This document shows, piece by piece, positions 1-11,800 of a stretch of DNA of 64,000 nucleotides. The DNA lies in NCBI GenBank assembly GCA_947650285.1, contig CANTFL010001117.1, positions 18,580 through 82,579 of the forward strand. Reading direction: 5' to 3'. The notes under the pieces were generated by a model. That model did not search any database. It was not told the origin of the DNA and saw only the letters and a program-made list of their open reading frames with translations. The position numbers and the translations under genes were made by a program. Position 1 is the stretch's first letter. Each line of letters opens with the position of its first letter. This DNA is from Hyaloperonospora brassicae. Its lineage: Eukaryota > Oomycota > Peronosporomycetes > Peronosporales > Peronosporaceae.

Positions 1-785
1 ACAGTGAGGTAAGTCCTGTACCGATCACGATGCCCGCCTGACGGCGCATCGTGATATTCGAACATGATGCATAGACTCAAATCAGTATGATCGGGAACGA
101 CGTCACGAGGCGTGTCGTCAGCAACTGCTGTGTTATAAAGCATACCATTGTAAGTCGTATACCGATACAAAGCGAAACGGTATGGAAGTGGCATTTCCGA
201 CAAGGATTTCCGGGATGAGTTTGCAAGATGACCCATCCAACGGAGGCAATTCGTATCTCCTGCGTACAACTTCCGCACGTCGTCGAGTAAAGGCGACGAC
301 GGCACGCTGACTGACAGCGCCGCAATAGTGGGCAAGGCCTCACGATCGACTGGTGTAGTTGGCTCGAAAACGGGCCGACGCGAAAGCGCATCAGCGACGA
401 CGTTCAGTTGTCTTAGTTTGTACTCCACGGAGACGTTGTACTCCGCGAAGAAAGACAACCACCTCGCCATTCGTTGCGAGAGGTGGGGACTGTTTACGGC
501 CGTGCGCAGTGACGCATGGTCCGTGTAGACAATGAACGGTCTATCTCCCAAGAGATACAATCAAATCTTAGGCAGTGCATAATTCATGGCAAGGCGTTCC
601 TTGTCATGCATTGGGTGATTGCGTTCGGCTGGCTGCAACTGACGCGATTGATAGCAGACGACACGCTCCACGCCTTCTGTGCCGTATTGCATCAATACAC
701 AGCCTATTGCAAAATTGCTGGCGTCACAAACCACATGAAATGGTCTGTCCTGATCTGCAATCGACAAGATGGGCGATTGCATCAA
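1..785 (-). pseudogene. Ty3/gypsy pol remnant: RNase H and start of integrase (runs off left edge)
   Basis: Read right to left, this is the C-terminal half of a gypsy polyprotein. RNase H begins with the VVCDAS motif (first catalytic Asp) shortly after position 785, continues through a DKERLAMNYAL block (catalytic Glu) and a VYTDHASL block (second Asp), and ends near ADALSRRP. It is followed by a linker and a His-rich EYHDAPSGGH segment resembling the integrase H2C2 zinc finger, which is cut by the window edge. One in-frame TGA at 561-563 interrupts RNase H where relatives have a short basic/hydrophobic stretch before YLLGD; otherwise the frame is open from 785 to base 1. The frame also breaks upstream, between 785 and 938. 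Family assignment rests on motif order. The element is certainly dead as read, unless a complete copy elsewhere supplies proteins. Confidence 0.88.
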
Positions 786-937
786 GTTTTATTGATACCG
801 ATAAAGGAACGCTGACAATCAGCGTTTCATGTCCACTTCACATTTTTCTTGACTAAACAAGAAGGATAAACAGTCATCTCAGCATAGTTTCGCGAGTACT
901 TATGCCAGTACACCGCTAGCTCAAGGATATTTTTTAG

Positions 938-1294
938 TCACTTGACATCGACTGGCACGGGCCAGTCGGTGAACGCCTTGATCTTTTCGGGATCAGCGCT
1001 CACGCCGTGCTTCCCCACAATGCACCCAAGAAGTGATATTTCGCTAGCCGCGAATATACAATTCTTGAGATTAGCACACAACTTGTGCTTGCACGTAGGT
1101 TGAAGAACCAGACGATCGTGTGTTCTGTGAACCTCAATGTCCGTCTTTCCGTCAATAGCCCGGATATGGACGATCCCATCTTCGAAGTATATCGGTGCAA
1201 AATCTTGCACCGGTCTCAACAGATTTGTGACGCATCTGTTGAAAGTAGCAGGGTCATTGCTCAGCCCTTGTGGCATCACTAGCCACTCCCACAA
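938..1294 (-). pseudogene. Ty3/gypsy reverse transcriptase, palm/thumb segment with altered active site
   Basis: This segment carries the gypsy RT motifs LVMPQGLSN, then PATFNR, then the catalytic box, then the block ending in KAFTDWPVP that precedes RNase H. The catalytic box reads Y-F-E-D at about 1178-1189 where functional enzymes have Y-x-D-D, so the first metal-binding Asp is Glu. It is in a different frame from the RT fingers just upstream (break near 1295-1300) and ends at a TGA at 938-940, after which the conserved linker to RNase H is still visible but frame-broken. Together with the flanking fragments it forms one collinear minus-strand pol. Confidence 0.87.
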
Positions 1295-1295
1295 C

Positions 1296-2110
1296 CTACC
1301 GCTGGGGAGTGCTCACTGCTGTGTACGGGATGTCCCGTTCACGCATGAGGATCTGATAGAACCCATACATCAGATCCATGGACGAAAAGATGGTACTCTT
1401 TGACATACCATCTATGATGACGTCCTTCCTCGGTATCGGCGTCGGAGCCGGTACCGTTGCAGCATTCAACTTGTTGAATGCGTGCACTATCCGCCACCCT
1501 CCTGTGGCCTTTCGCACACAGAAGTTCGGAGAGATATGAGGGGATGTTGATTCCCTCACATGGCCCGCTGCTAAGCGATCGGCAAAGAACTTGTCGATCG
1601 CTAGTACTTGTTTACGATGCAGTGGCCACTGCTTCATGAAACAGTACTTCGAGCCCGGTTTGAGCTCGATCTCATGTCGAGTGCCTTTGTCCTTAGGCAA
1701 CTCGCAAGGTACGAATTTAGGGAATACAGTCCTGAATTCGATCAAATCCTTATACAAAGGATTTGCCTAAAGTGACTCCCAGGATTGAGACATGTATCGC
1801 TCAATCCGAGTCTTCTCATCGAGGACACTTTCGCCCATCGGTGAGCTGCTGAGAACCCGTTCGCTCTCAGCAAATACTGTTGCCGACCGAATATCGGCCA
1901 CATACTCATCCTCCGTGACGAGTATGCAGATCTGCTTGACTTTGCCACTACGCAGATCACGCAAGAACCGTTTCGGTTCTAGCGTTGGCAACTGAGTTAC
2001 CTCCGAAGTTAACTTCGGAGGCTCAATCAGATCAAGCGTATAAGCGCCTACGCTTGATCCGTCATTAACCAAGACGTTCAACGTCTCGGTTTCTTCCTGG
2101 GAACTTGCTT
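1296..2110 (-). pseudogene. Ty3/gypsy linker and reverse transcriptase fingers
   Basis: From right to left: an acidic linker (EEASSQEETETLN), then a region with LVNDGSS and LDLIEPPKL typical of the spacer between protease and RT in oomycete gypsy elements, then RT proper. The RT part contains HEIELKPGSKYC, the RKQVLAIDKFFADRLAAG block, SPNFCVRKATGGWR (KKxGxWR motif), VHAFNKLNAATV and SSMDLMYGFYQI (first catalytic Asp). A single in-frame TAG at 1767-1769 separates the linker from RT, and the frame breaks near 1296. The stretch is packed with perfect inverted repeats (see findings). It is a dead relic but well enough preserved to be fairly recent. Confidence 0.86.
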
Positions 2111-2239
2111 CCTCAGGTTGCTGAGGGCCTGATCCCTCAGCAAGTGACTCTTAAGGAATTCCTTCCTCAAGTACATGGGGACTTATTCCCTCGACGTCTT
2201 CTGACTGTGGCTGTGCAACCACAGTCAGGCACCGATCAT

Positions 2240-2812
2240 CTACGGTCGACTCTCCAGTCGATCGAGGATGATCGTGTTGACCTTTGTGGCAGCAATTTTC
2301 TCACTTCTAGGATGCTGCCCGCTAGGCATACATCCATGTCCCGGTCCATTTGACTTATTCGAGTGGTGGATCTTCGGCGCTGCCTGGACTTCTGTACGGC
2401 CACCGGGAGCTTGCTTCGCAGTGTAGTGATCATCTACACTGAGGTCTTGTGCAGTCGTGACAACGACCGTACCGTAAGAAAGGCCGTCGCACTCACTCAC
2501 AATACACCCACACACCTGTGGACTTAATAAGACGTTCGTCAGATAGCCATCTGATCAACAAGCGGCAGGCATCTTTACGGATCGATGCTGCCAACACACT
2601 CTTGGCTCGTACTATCTGATCCAAGGTCATTTTTGAATGACATCACATTTGTCATTCAGATCTAGTACGATGAAATCTTCGTCGTAATATTCTCCCTATA
2701 ACGTGTAGGGAATTCCCAAATCACGTTTTGCAGCGGTTATCGATGCGCCTGTCGCTAGGCGCACCGTCATTCTCGCTAAGGGAACTACCGCTTCACGCAG
2801 TCTAAAATATAG
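2240..2812 (-). pseudogene. Ty3/gypsy aspartic protease and downstream linker (multiply stopped)
   Basis: One frame runs from about 2812 to 2240. It opens with MTVRLATGASITAAKR, followed by IPYTL, then YDEDFIVLDLNDKCDVI and WQHRSVKMPAAC, which match the layout of retropepsin domains in oomycete gypsy elements as I remember them (a beta-rich block, the FIVLDL...DVI block, then a W-R segment). It continues without a frame change into a linker with CGCIVSECDG and TAKQAPGGRTEV. Four in-frame stops fall in the protease part (after IPYTL, DVIQK, PWIR and MPAAC). The Asp-Ser/Thr-Gly active-site segment expected upstream is not recognisable. It precedes the RT fragment in the correct order on the same strand. 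Confidence 0.72.
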
Positions 2813-5800
2813 CCTTCAATGATTGGCTGAGGACAGAGTAGGATGACGCCCCACTGGCCACGGAGCCCGTAATGATAAGTCGTTCGTCACGTTAAACGTT
2901 AGATGGTGAGGGACTAGTTATTGCCCGGTGCGAACATACATAGATCATTTGTGTCAGGATGAATATTCGTCAAGAGATTTGCAAATTGTTTTGGATGTTG
3001 TTAGATCAGTAGGGCGTTGCGCCCTTACTGAAACGACCATTTTTAGGGTCCAGCCTCGCTTTGGGGATTTGCAATAGAAATAGACCCTCGTTATCCAGGT
3101 CTTCTGGCCATGGGCGGTCTTTTCGCTTACAACTGCGCAATTATGAGTGACGGATACTGCAATTATCTGCTCAGTGTCCTAATTTGTGATAGTGATAGCA
3201 TCTTTGCAGTTGATTGCCATTTCAAAGGCGTTTGTGTTCGCCCTCGACATATATGGTGTCTGTAGGCTCGTAAGCGCCTATTATTTTTTGACATGCTCCG
3301 AAGCGTAGATCGCACGAGAGTGTCGATAGATTTCCCAAGACAGCTGGTATCACACGATATATCTGAGAGCTCTTTCATGCGGCTCGTGATCAATAAGAAT
3401 GCACTATAATATTTTTTACCATGCAATTGGCAAATAACGCACGTGTTTGGCGTAAGCGTGAACATCACGTTAATTATGCTCGAGTTGATGGATCTCTATC
3501 TCATTCTTAAAATTTGCCCTGCCAAGATCACACGCTTTCCTGAGAACGCACGTGATGAGTCAGAAAGAACTCAACTCATCTGGTTCTTGCAAATTGAGAA
3601 AGGGGTCCAGTTTTCCGCACGACCTGCCAAGTTTGTGAATTAAAAAAAGCTTATATTTGTTCATCGTCGATGAGACAATCCTAGATGGTACCGTCTAACT
3701 CCTCAAATCATCTCAACAGGGACAATTTAACCACATCTTAGTATTTGGAGCATTCTTTTTTCATAGTCTCCAGCCGACGCGTGAACGTCGATTCTGCGTA
3801 CTTACACTGTTCCTGTCTCGACATCTAGTCCGGTGAATATCTTATAATCGTCAATAGGTCATAAACGATTGATCCTCACCTATTTATAGCTACAACAACT
3901 TGGTGATAATGTTAGAATGATGGTGCTTGTCAATTGAAGAAAGCATGACCCAGATAGCTTCTTCATAAAAGAACACACGCATTTGCCCTACCGCTTTTTT
4001 TCGGATTTGCTTTAATCGGAGTAGGTTTAAAGAGTGCGTACTAATGTTGGGCTTATTCATCGTCAAGCTTGTTCATGTTGGGCGGTGCGCTTGTTGTCCA
4101 TAAATGGCATCTACGTGCTCCCAGGGGAAACGGAGCAGCTGTATCTACGTAATCAATTACCATTTCAGAGCTTACTTTCTCTACAATCACTTTAGTCAGT
4201 GCAATGCTAAGTCTTTACACCGTACACAAGAAGGTAAACAATTAGGATGATACTTCAATCGTCGCGATTTTTTACCGGTTTTTACGATAATTAATTCCTA
4301 TATATCTTGTGTCTAATTCAACCGACTTTATTTACATACATAAAACAGATCCACAGATGCATCTACTAATTACCCATTGCACGCGTCTAGCATCAATTAG
4401 ATAGATGATAGAGATACAATATCGACATAGAAGTTCTTCTTTGGGTCATTTAAACTAAACTTCTATATCTAGTGACATTGTCAAACGAATATTCAACAAA
4501 TTTTTATTTATCAGCCCTTTATCATATATTGATTGTCATGTTATGGGCTTTCCGGTTACGAAAATCACCTCGTGTACCTCAAATTGCATGAATGAAGGGT
4601 AGGCATGCTTTTCTAAGCATCGTCTTTTGCGTTGGGTATGGCGCTCTTTGTCTAGTTTGTCGCAGTGATAGTGATGACAGTAATGCGTAAGGTCAAATAC
4701 TTAACGAAATCTTAGGATTAATACGAGTTATTTAAATCGTTTCTATGACGAGCACAGCGAGATCACGAAACAAAAAAATAGCCTTACTTTACTAAAAGCG
4801 ATTAGGATCTATCTGTTATAAAGTTGTAGCCTATTTATATGACGAGAAAAGGTTTGTCAAGTAACGTTGATCTTTGTAGTAGCAAGAAAATCGATATTTG
4901 ATTAATTTGGTAGTATGCCTGTGCTTAAAAGATATTCTTGAAGTATTTTTGATAAACCATGAAATACTTGCGTACCATATACCTGGTCATAATCAGCCTA
5001 TTACTATAATTTGATGCAGGTAGTTTTGATGTTAAGAGCTAGAATGATAAAAATCATCTTTGTAATTGCAAATAGTAATTGATAAGTACCATTTATTAAA
5101 TTTGGTCCACAGTTCAGATAGAAGCAATATAACGTAACAAAGTTTTTACAAATTAGCATTGCTCCCATCATGATGACAGCGCTTTTATCAGAGAACGTAC
5201 GCGTTTATACAAAGCAGCTAATGGGCTTATATAAGTCCTTTCTAAATTGATCATCATCTCATCCGCAGGCAAGAATGAATCATATGTGTATGATATGCCC
5301 AAGATTGTGATTTAAGTGTTTTATGAAAATGTGCACTCATGCTTTGTCATCATTAAATTTATAACCTGAATCCACTTTCTGTATTGTTTTCTTTTTCGCA
5401 AGATGTACATACATACACAAGATAAGTCGCACGAGTGTAGATTGTTTTGCTGATAATGCCATAAAAATATATTAGCGATTGCGTGATGGCGACAATCGGA
5501 GATCCGAGGTATCGCGTCGTTACTGAAATGAAGTGAGCCCATTTTTGTATACTATGTGCAGCGGTAGAATAATACGTACGAAAAATCATCAAGTTGTCAA
5601 ATTTTACATATGATTGCGCAGAAAGAAAGAAGCAGGTAGTCGATATACCGGATCATTGATGACAAATTTGCATGTGTGAAGTGAACAAGCTGGGTATGTG
5701 TTTAGGAGTTAATGGTTCAAGAATATTTCATTGTCGTACACGATTCCTTAATTAAAAGTTTGCTTGCGTGATGTATTTAAGCTGGATATATGTTTTTTTT

Positions 5801-8800
5801 GTGAAGCGCAAGACTGTATAATGTCAGATGCGAATCTTGCGGATGTCCTTTGGAGTATTTTTTCTTCGATTGACTGCGCTTCGACATGCTGCACGAATAG
5901 TTAACATGTTTACAAATATAAATCAATTTGATGATACTTCTTGTACAGAAATTTACACTGACATAAGCGCGAGTAGCGCATTCTGCATTTACACGTTCAA
6001 ACGTTCTGGTCGGTCCAGCCACTTTGTATCTATATAAAAAAAACTTTGTTTAATTCCTTCATTTTTACTTAGATTTGTATATATACTAACATGAGCGCGA
6101 ACCATGTAATTAAAACAACATTGGGTCAATTACAATTCTATCAAAATGATGATATATACAAATAGTTACCTTGTCGTGCAAATTATGTATAAATAAAAAA
6201 TATATGAAGTTTCATTCTGCACGGATCCATTATTCTGATTGGTATAGGCTTTTCACAAATTTAAGGAGCTTTTAAATTATGCTAGACGCGCCTATTGGGT
6301 AGTCACCAGTAGCAACATTCGACATATATATCAGAAAGGTGTAAATTACAACTGTAGGCAAGTTTGTCGTAAAACTCAAACCATATAATATATAATATAC
6401 TTTTGCCGAGCTTTCGTTTTGGAATCATTAATTTGTCGGTAACGTACAGGGTGGGGATGATTAGAGGCACCTGTCTACGAGTGTTAGTGTAAGTAAATTT
6501 GATGGTGTCAGTATTAGCAAGGATGACACTTTATATATAGCTCAGTTTTATTGCTCTTTCTCTTCAGGAATCCGAATCCGAAACCTTCAGCTGGCTTAGA
6601 CAACCAATGTATAAGAGTAGGTAGTTTGTGCGAAGCGACAGCATTATCAGAAGCTTATTCGACAAACCTGCTGTCAAAACGAGGCCATCTGGCGATCGAA
6701 ACACAACGCTATTAAAATAGTGGGTAAGGATATATTACACACCACGTGCGAAAATTATATATATATACAATAATTTCTATATAGAATCGGCAGATGAATA
6801 CAAGTTACAGTATGAGGTCGCCTGGCATTGTAATTGTGGCGCATTGGTTGTACCTTTTAATGTCACGCATTCTAAAGATCGACAACTTCTGTTCCACCTA
6901 GACAACTACATTTATTATATATTTTTTTAATTAGAAATAATTAGAAGTTAAAGTACAACAATACCTACATCACCATAGTTACCGACGTTAGATGCGTCAT
7001 AATATGGGTACCTAACAAGCTGACTAATGGGAACAAACTCATCCTAACATCTAACACTGCTGAGAAAAGTCATTTTAGTCTTGATGCTTGTGTCTCAACC
7101 ATAAGCCATTATGAGTTCTTAATAAACGTTATTTGGTAAATGAAACACCCATAAAGTACTTCATATCCAGGTGACGCGTTAGAACCGCGATGTACAACAA
7201 TCTTTCTGCATCAAATACGATGGGTTGAACGTAACGTATGATTATGGTTAGCGTGATAATGCGTACTATAAGTTTGTCATTTAGGATGATTTGTTTGGCA
7301 AAAGAAATTTTTAAATATAACAAATCACGTTTTGTATCGCGACGGAGTATATCCATTACTCAAGCAGATCACAAGTAATTTTGTGGTTTCTACTTTTTTT
7401 GATCACGAACGATAACGCGCATAATTGTTTCAGAATAAATGAGAAACCAAACATTTTTATATTCACAGAGGTTCCACGGAATAGTCGCATTTAGATTAAC
7501 ATTTCACCGGGAAACTGAGAAGCTTGTGATGACGACCTTTGCGATGGCATAGGATATCCTAAGTATGAATTAGTCTTTCGTCGACTCGTCATGTACAATC
7601 CACACGGACATGAATATGATAATGTCCTGACATAATGGATCTGAGTTAAAAATAGTGCACATTGATTATTATCCTTTATACAGCTTATGTCGAGGTGCAA
7701 AATCTTTCTAAGAGATAATAATACGCTTTTCATTTGCAGTGTCGCTCACCCATAGTGCTGAAAGGTTAAGGCAAAATACCCTCAGCAGAGTCTAAAACCT
7801 ACATACGTAAAATAATGTCTTTGCAACATCGCGACAATATCACATATTGATAACATGGCTGAGGAAGTGTTTTAAAGGTTATATTTGACGAAGACAAATG
7901 AATATATACTGTTATCTCGGTAATGAGAATATACTACTAAACTGTTATTGCGTGTTGTTGACCACGAAAAGTCACTTAATACACTATAGATTAGAGACAT
8001 ATTTAATATTTCACGTCGTGCAATTGGTAAATAATGAACAGTGATGCTATATGAAACACCACTTATTATATATTAAAGATTAAGCTCGATGATTTTATAT
8101 AATATTTAACGAAGCTAGCCGTGTGCCTCGCTACAGAAGATTCATGTCATCGATAAAGCATGCAGCGAGAGTCTAACATAGTTTGCTAGACAAATGATTA
8201 GATGATAATTGCGTCGTGTTCGCCTTAGGTGACTAAGGTTTTTGTATGATAATGAAATTTGTTAAGCCGAAATTGTTGCCACGGACCCCGCCTGGTAGGT
8301 TTCTAACGTTAAGGAGTCCCATAACGGTAAGTCTAATGACTACTGAACGAACGGCTCTAACCGATTAAATTATTCGTGTGATAAGTCAAAGAATGAGCGC
8401 GTAGTTTATTATTGTTAGAAGTTTTGGGGCGCGATTATACAGCCTAACTTTCATACAGTCAAACACACTTTTTAATAAAACTGAAAGAAGTTAAGCAAAA
8501 GCATAAACAATTTCCAAGGCCCGCTAATTTACAAGTTTAAGGCAATTAGAATATAAACAGTGCCGATCTTAAAGTGGAAATAAAAGAAAATTGATATCTG
8601 AGTATTCAGCACAGAAGTCCTATATTGCATGCAAATCTATTAATACTTGTTTGATGTTATTGCTTGGCTAATACCGCTCATCTATATTAACAATAAATTT
8701 TAAATAATTTCTAAAAGCCTATAATCATAAGGAGATAGGTAACATACCATCAGGTAAATATATTATTATATAATGCATCGAAGTACAATTTCAATCGATA

Positions 8801-11800
8801 TTTATATCGATACTGAGATCGTGAATGAGACGTTCAAAGCCTCGCGAACCTCGGAGAAGTTTAGGTGCTTGATCTTTCTGCGTCGAAGCAGTTGATATCA
8901 TAACTAGCGTAATAAATTTACGAACCCGAGACCACTTATGGTTCTCAACCGGTATCGAAATATAAAATGCTTCAGGTTTGTCGAAAAACGTTACATTTTT
9001 ATGTTCGTAGATTAGCAATATAATGGTAAGTATGGAGAAAATTACCATTAATCGGTTGGCAGTAGTTATCGCTGCAACACACGAGATTTCAGCATCATAT
9101 GAACAAAAGCCGGTGCCTTAAATAAACGACTTAAGTTAGATGGTTATGTATTGATTATTTTACCTAATAATACGGAGCACAGCAAAAAAAAGGTCAATTT
9201 GAGAGCCGTCTTATTTGTTTCGAGTATTAAAATCCAAAAAGGGATAATAGCGCATACAACAAGATCAATAGACAAAATGTCATGTAATACTATGTCTTAA
9301 ATCAGAGTTCGATGCTTCGTCGGCAGGTCTCCACTATCGACACGCTTTTTCCCGATCGATTATTCATAAGATAATTGTGAGGGTCAATACCTCGTCAGAG
9401 CTATCGGCAATCATATATTTATAAAGTATTAGGTTGAGTGCAGATATTGCACAACGTAAATTAGTTTTGATTATTCGACAGTGCATAAACATAAGTGATA
9501 CAGATTGAAAGAGATTAACAGAGATGTTATCCAAAGAGTGACATGATTGCATACTTAAATCTGATCTAATTAACTGTACCATCCTGTTGCGGGAGCGGAG
9601 CGATTCCTGCAGAGTGTTTAGTCCCTTCTATCGAATACTATAGTAGTAATTTTACGTTTTGCTAATTTATCCGACAACACTATGTATTCAAAGTCTATTT
9701 AATATGAATCGAAGTCCTTCGACGAGTGTCGTGGTTGTGAGTAGTATTAGATCGAAGTGCACCGTGACTTTCAAATGGCTAATATAGAATATTTTATAAT
9801 AAGATACATTATATCATCTTGCGCCAAAGTGTAAATCCCAATTTATTTAATATGTGCACTTTTTTGTCCTCTATCGATCGAGTCAGAGTAATCCTAGTAT
9901 GGCTTGATTAGCTTTATCGTTATATGCTCGAAGCTTTTTGTTCAATATTGAACTACTTAGTTCTAGATCGTTGTTTGAACAAGATAGGTTACGGTTTCAA
10001 AACGAAGACAAAGAGCTATTGTCGATTTGAATGCAGTTGAATGCTCCATTAAATGCTCTAGGAAAATTCTACCGGTAAGCAAACGTGCTTTGCGGCACAT
10101 TTGGTGTCCAGCACTTTAAAGATAGAAGCAATTTTATAATTGCTACGTATTAATAATTACTTGACGGATGTTTTTATGAGACACCACTTGCATTCTAGTT
10201 TGAATAATACGATATAACGTCCACACGTTAACAATCCGTCGTTTGTTTTGCCGACGGTTTAATGTGTAATGGAAGACTTAATGTTTATCTATGCGTCCAA
10301 CAAAATGGATCATTAGTTTTAAATTCTAAATGGTATACCGTGACACCCGCGTATTTTCGCTATGCTGAAGTGTGAACCTATTACAAATACATGATGTAGG
10401 CTTTATTGATACTGAAACATCTTTGTGATCGACAGATCACGACTTTAGCTTAGTTAGACGTGGTGGAATCCGATGATACTAGCGCCAATTTCGAAGATAA
10501 GTGAAAGCAAATTTTTAACACATATTGCGGTCAAAGAAGCATCATGCGAATTATTGTCCACGATATATTTTATGAGAACATTTTCGTGCCCGTTTGAAAA
10601 GAATTAGATTATCTGTTTTAATGAGCCTAAGCTACACGACAGGCGATCTTAGCCTATCAATACTAATATACATTCTTGATCGAAGAAATTTTTATCTTCT
10701 GCATAAAATTCAATCATTATGCGGTAAGTATACAAACGTGAAAAAATGCATAAAAATGCATCGTTGCTTTAGTGTTCGGTACAAAAATTTATCTGTATAG
10801 ACCGCCAATCATAATAAATATAGAAATATGGATGTAACATTAATGTTGGCAGCAGCAGAACATATACCGATATTGCTTTGTGCGCTCGAGCTCCAAGCAG
10901 ATTATATCACGAGTAATTGCCACGTTGAAAGGGTACAGGCTTTGTAATAAGTATGGGAAGTCTTTATCCATAAAAATGTAACTCGAATTCTTCCTTCCGA
11001 AAATCGATTTGCTACATGCATAAAATCTCGAATAAATTCTAAAGTCACTACCCAATTTTGCGGCGTGGTCATTTCTAAATGCAATGTTAGCATACCAGCG
11101 CGATATGCCGATGGTAAAGAGATATGCAGCATATCAAGTTAAATACCCGTGAAAAACATCATCTTCAAGATAAAATCGTTGTTCTCATTGTTTTTTTTCT
11201 TCTCGGAAACGAAATTTGACCGGATGTTTGCCCATCATATGCAATACCGACGCATGTTGTAGCATAATACGAATTTTTTGAAAGCTTGAGCTCATAACAC
11301 TTGCATATCTAGTGTAGTTTTGCGGTGGGACGACTAGACAGTATAAACTTACAGCAAATCAAATGGAGGAAAGTTTTGACTGACACCGCATAAGTTGGTA
11401 ACCCTAGCAATTTTCGGTGCGTCTGTTTTACTACTTTCAACACACCAAACGCACAGAGTTGTCGAACGAGATAACGTTTGCCGTGGTAAGTAAACCCTCT
11501 CTCGTTGACCTTTCGGTATCCTCAATAATCGCTTATCAGTTTTTGTTTTCCGTCTCGGGGTCAGGTATGACAAGACCCATCATGAAAAAGAATTTCTCGA
11601 TAGAGAAAAAAGATAATAATTTTATAAATGTCGTAGAAATTATTATAGGAAATGCTTTAGGTACGATAGAAGCTCGTATTAAAAAGTAATAAAATATTAG
11701 GAACACTTTAAATGGAAGGACGGCATGACTTGTACAGTTCCGACTACATACCAGTAGAACAATAATATATACAATTTTTTAAAGAAATAACGCGATTTAT

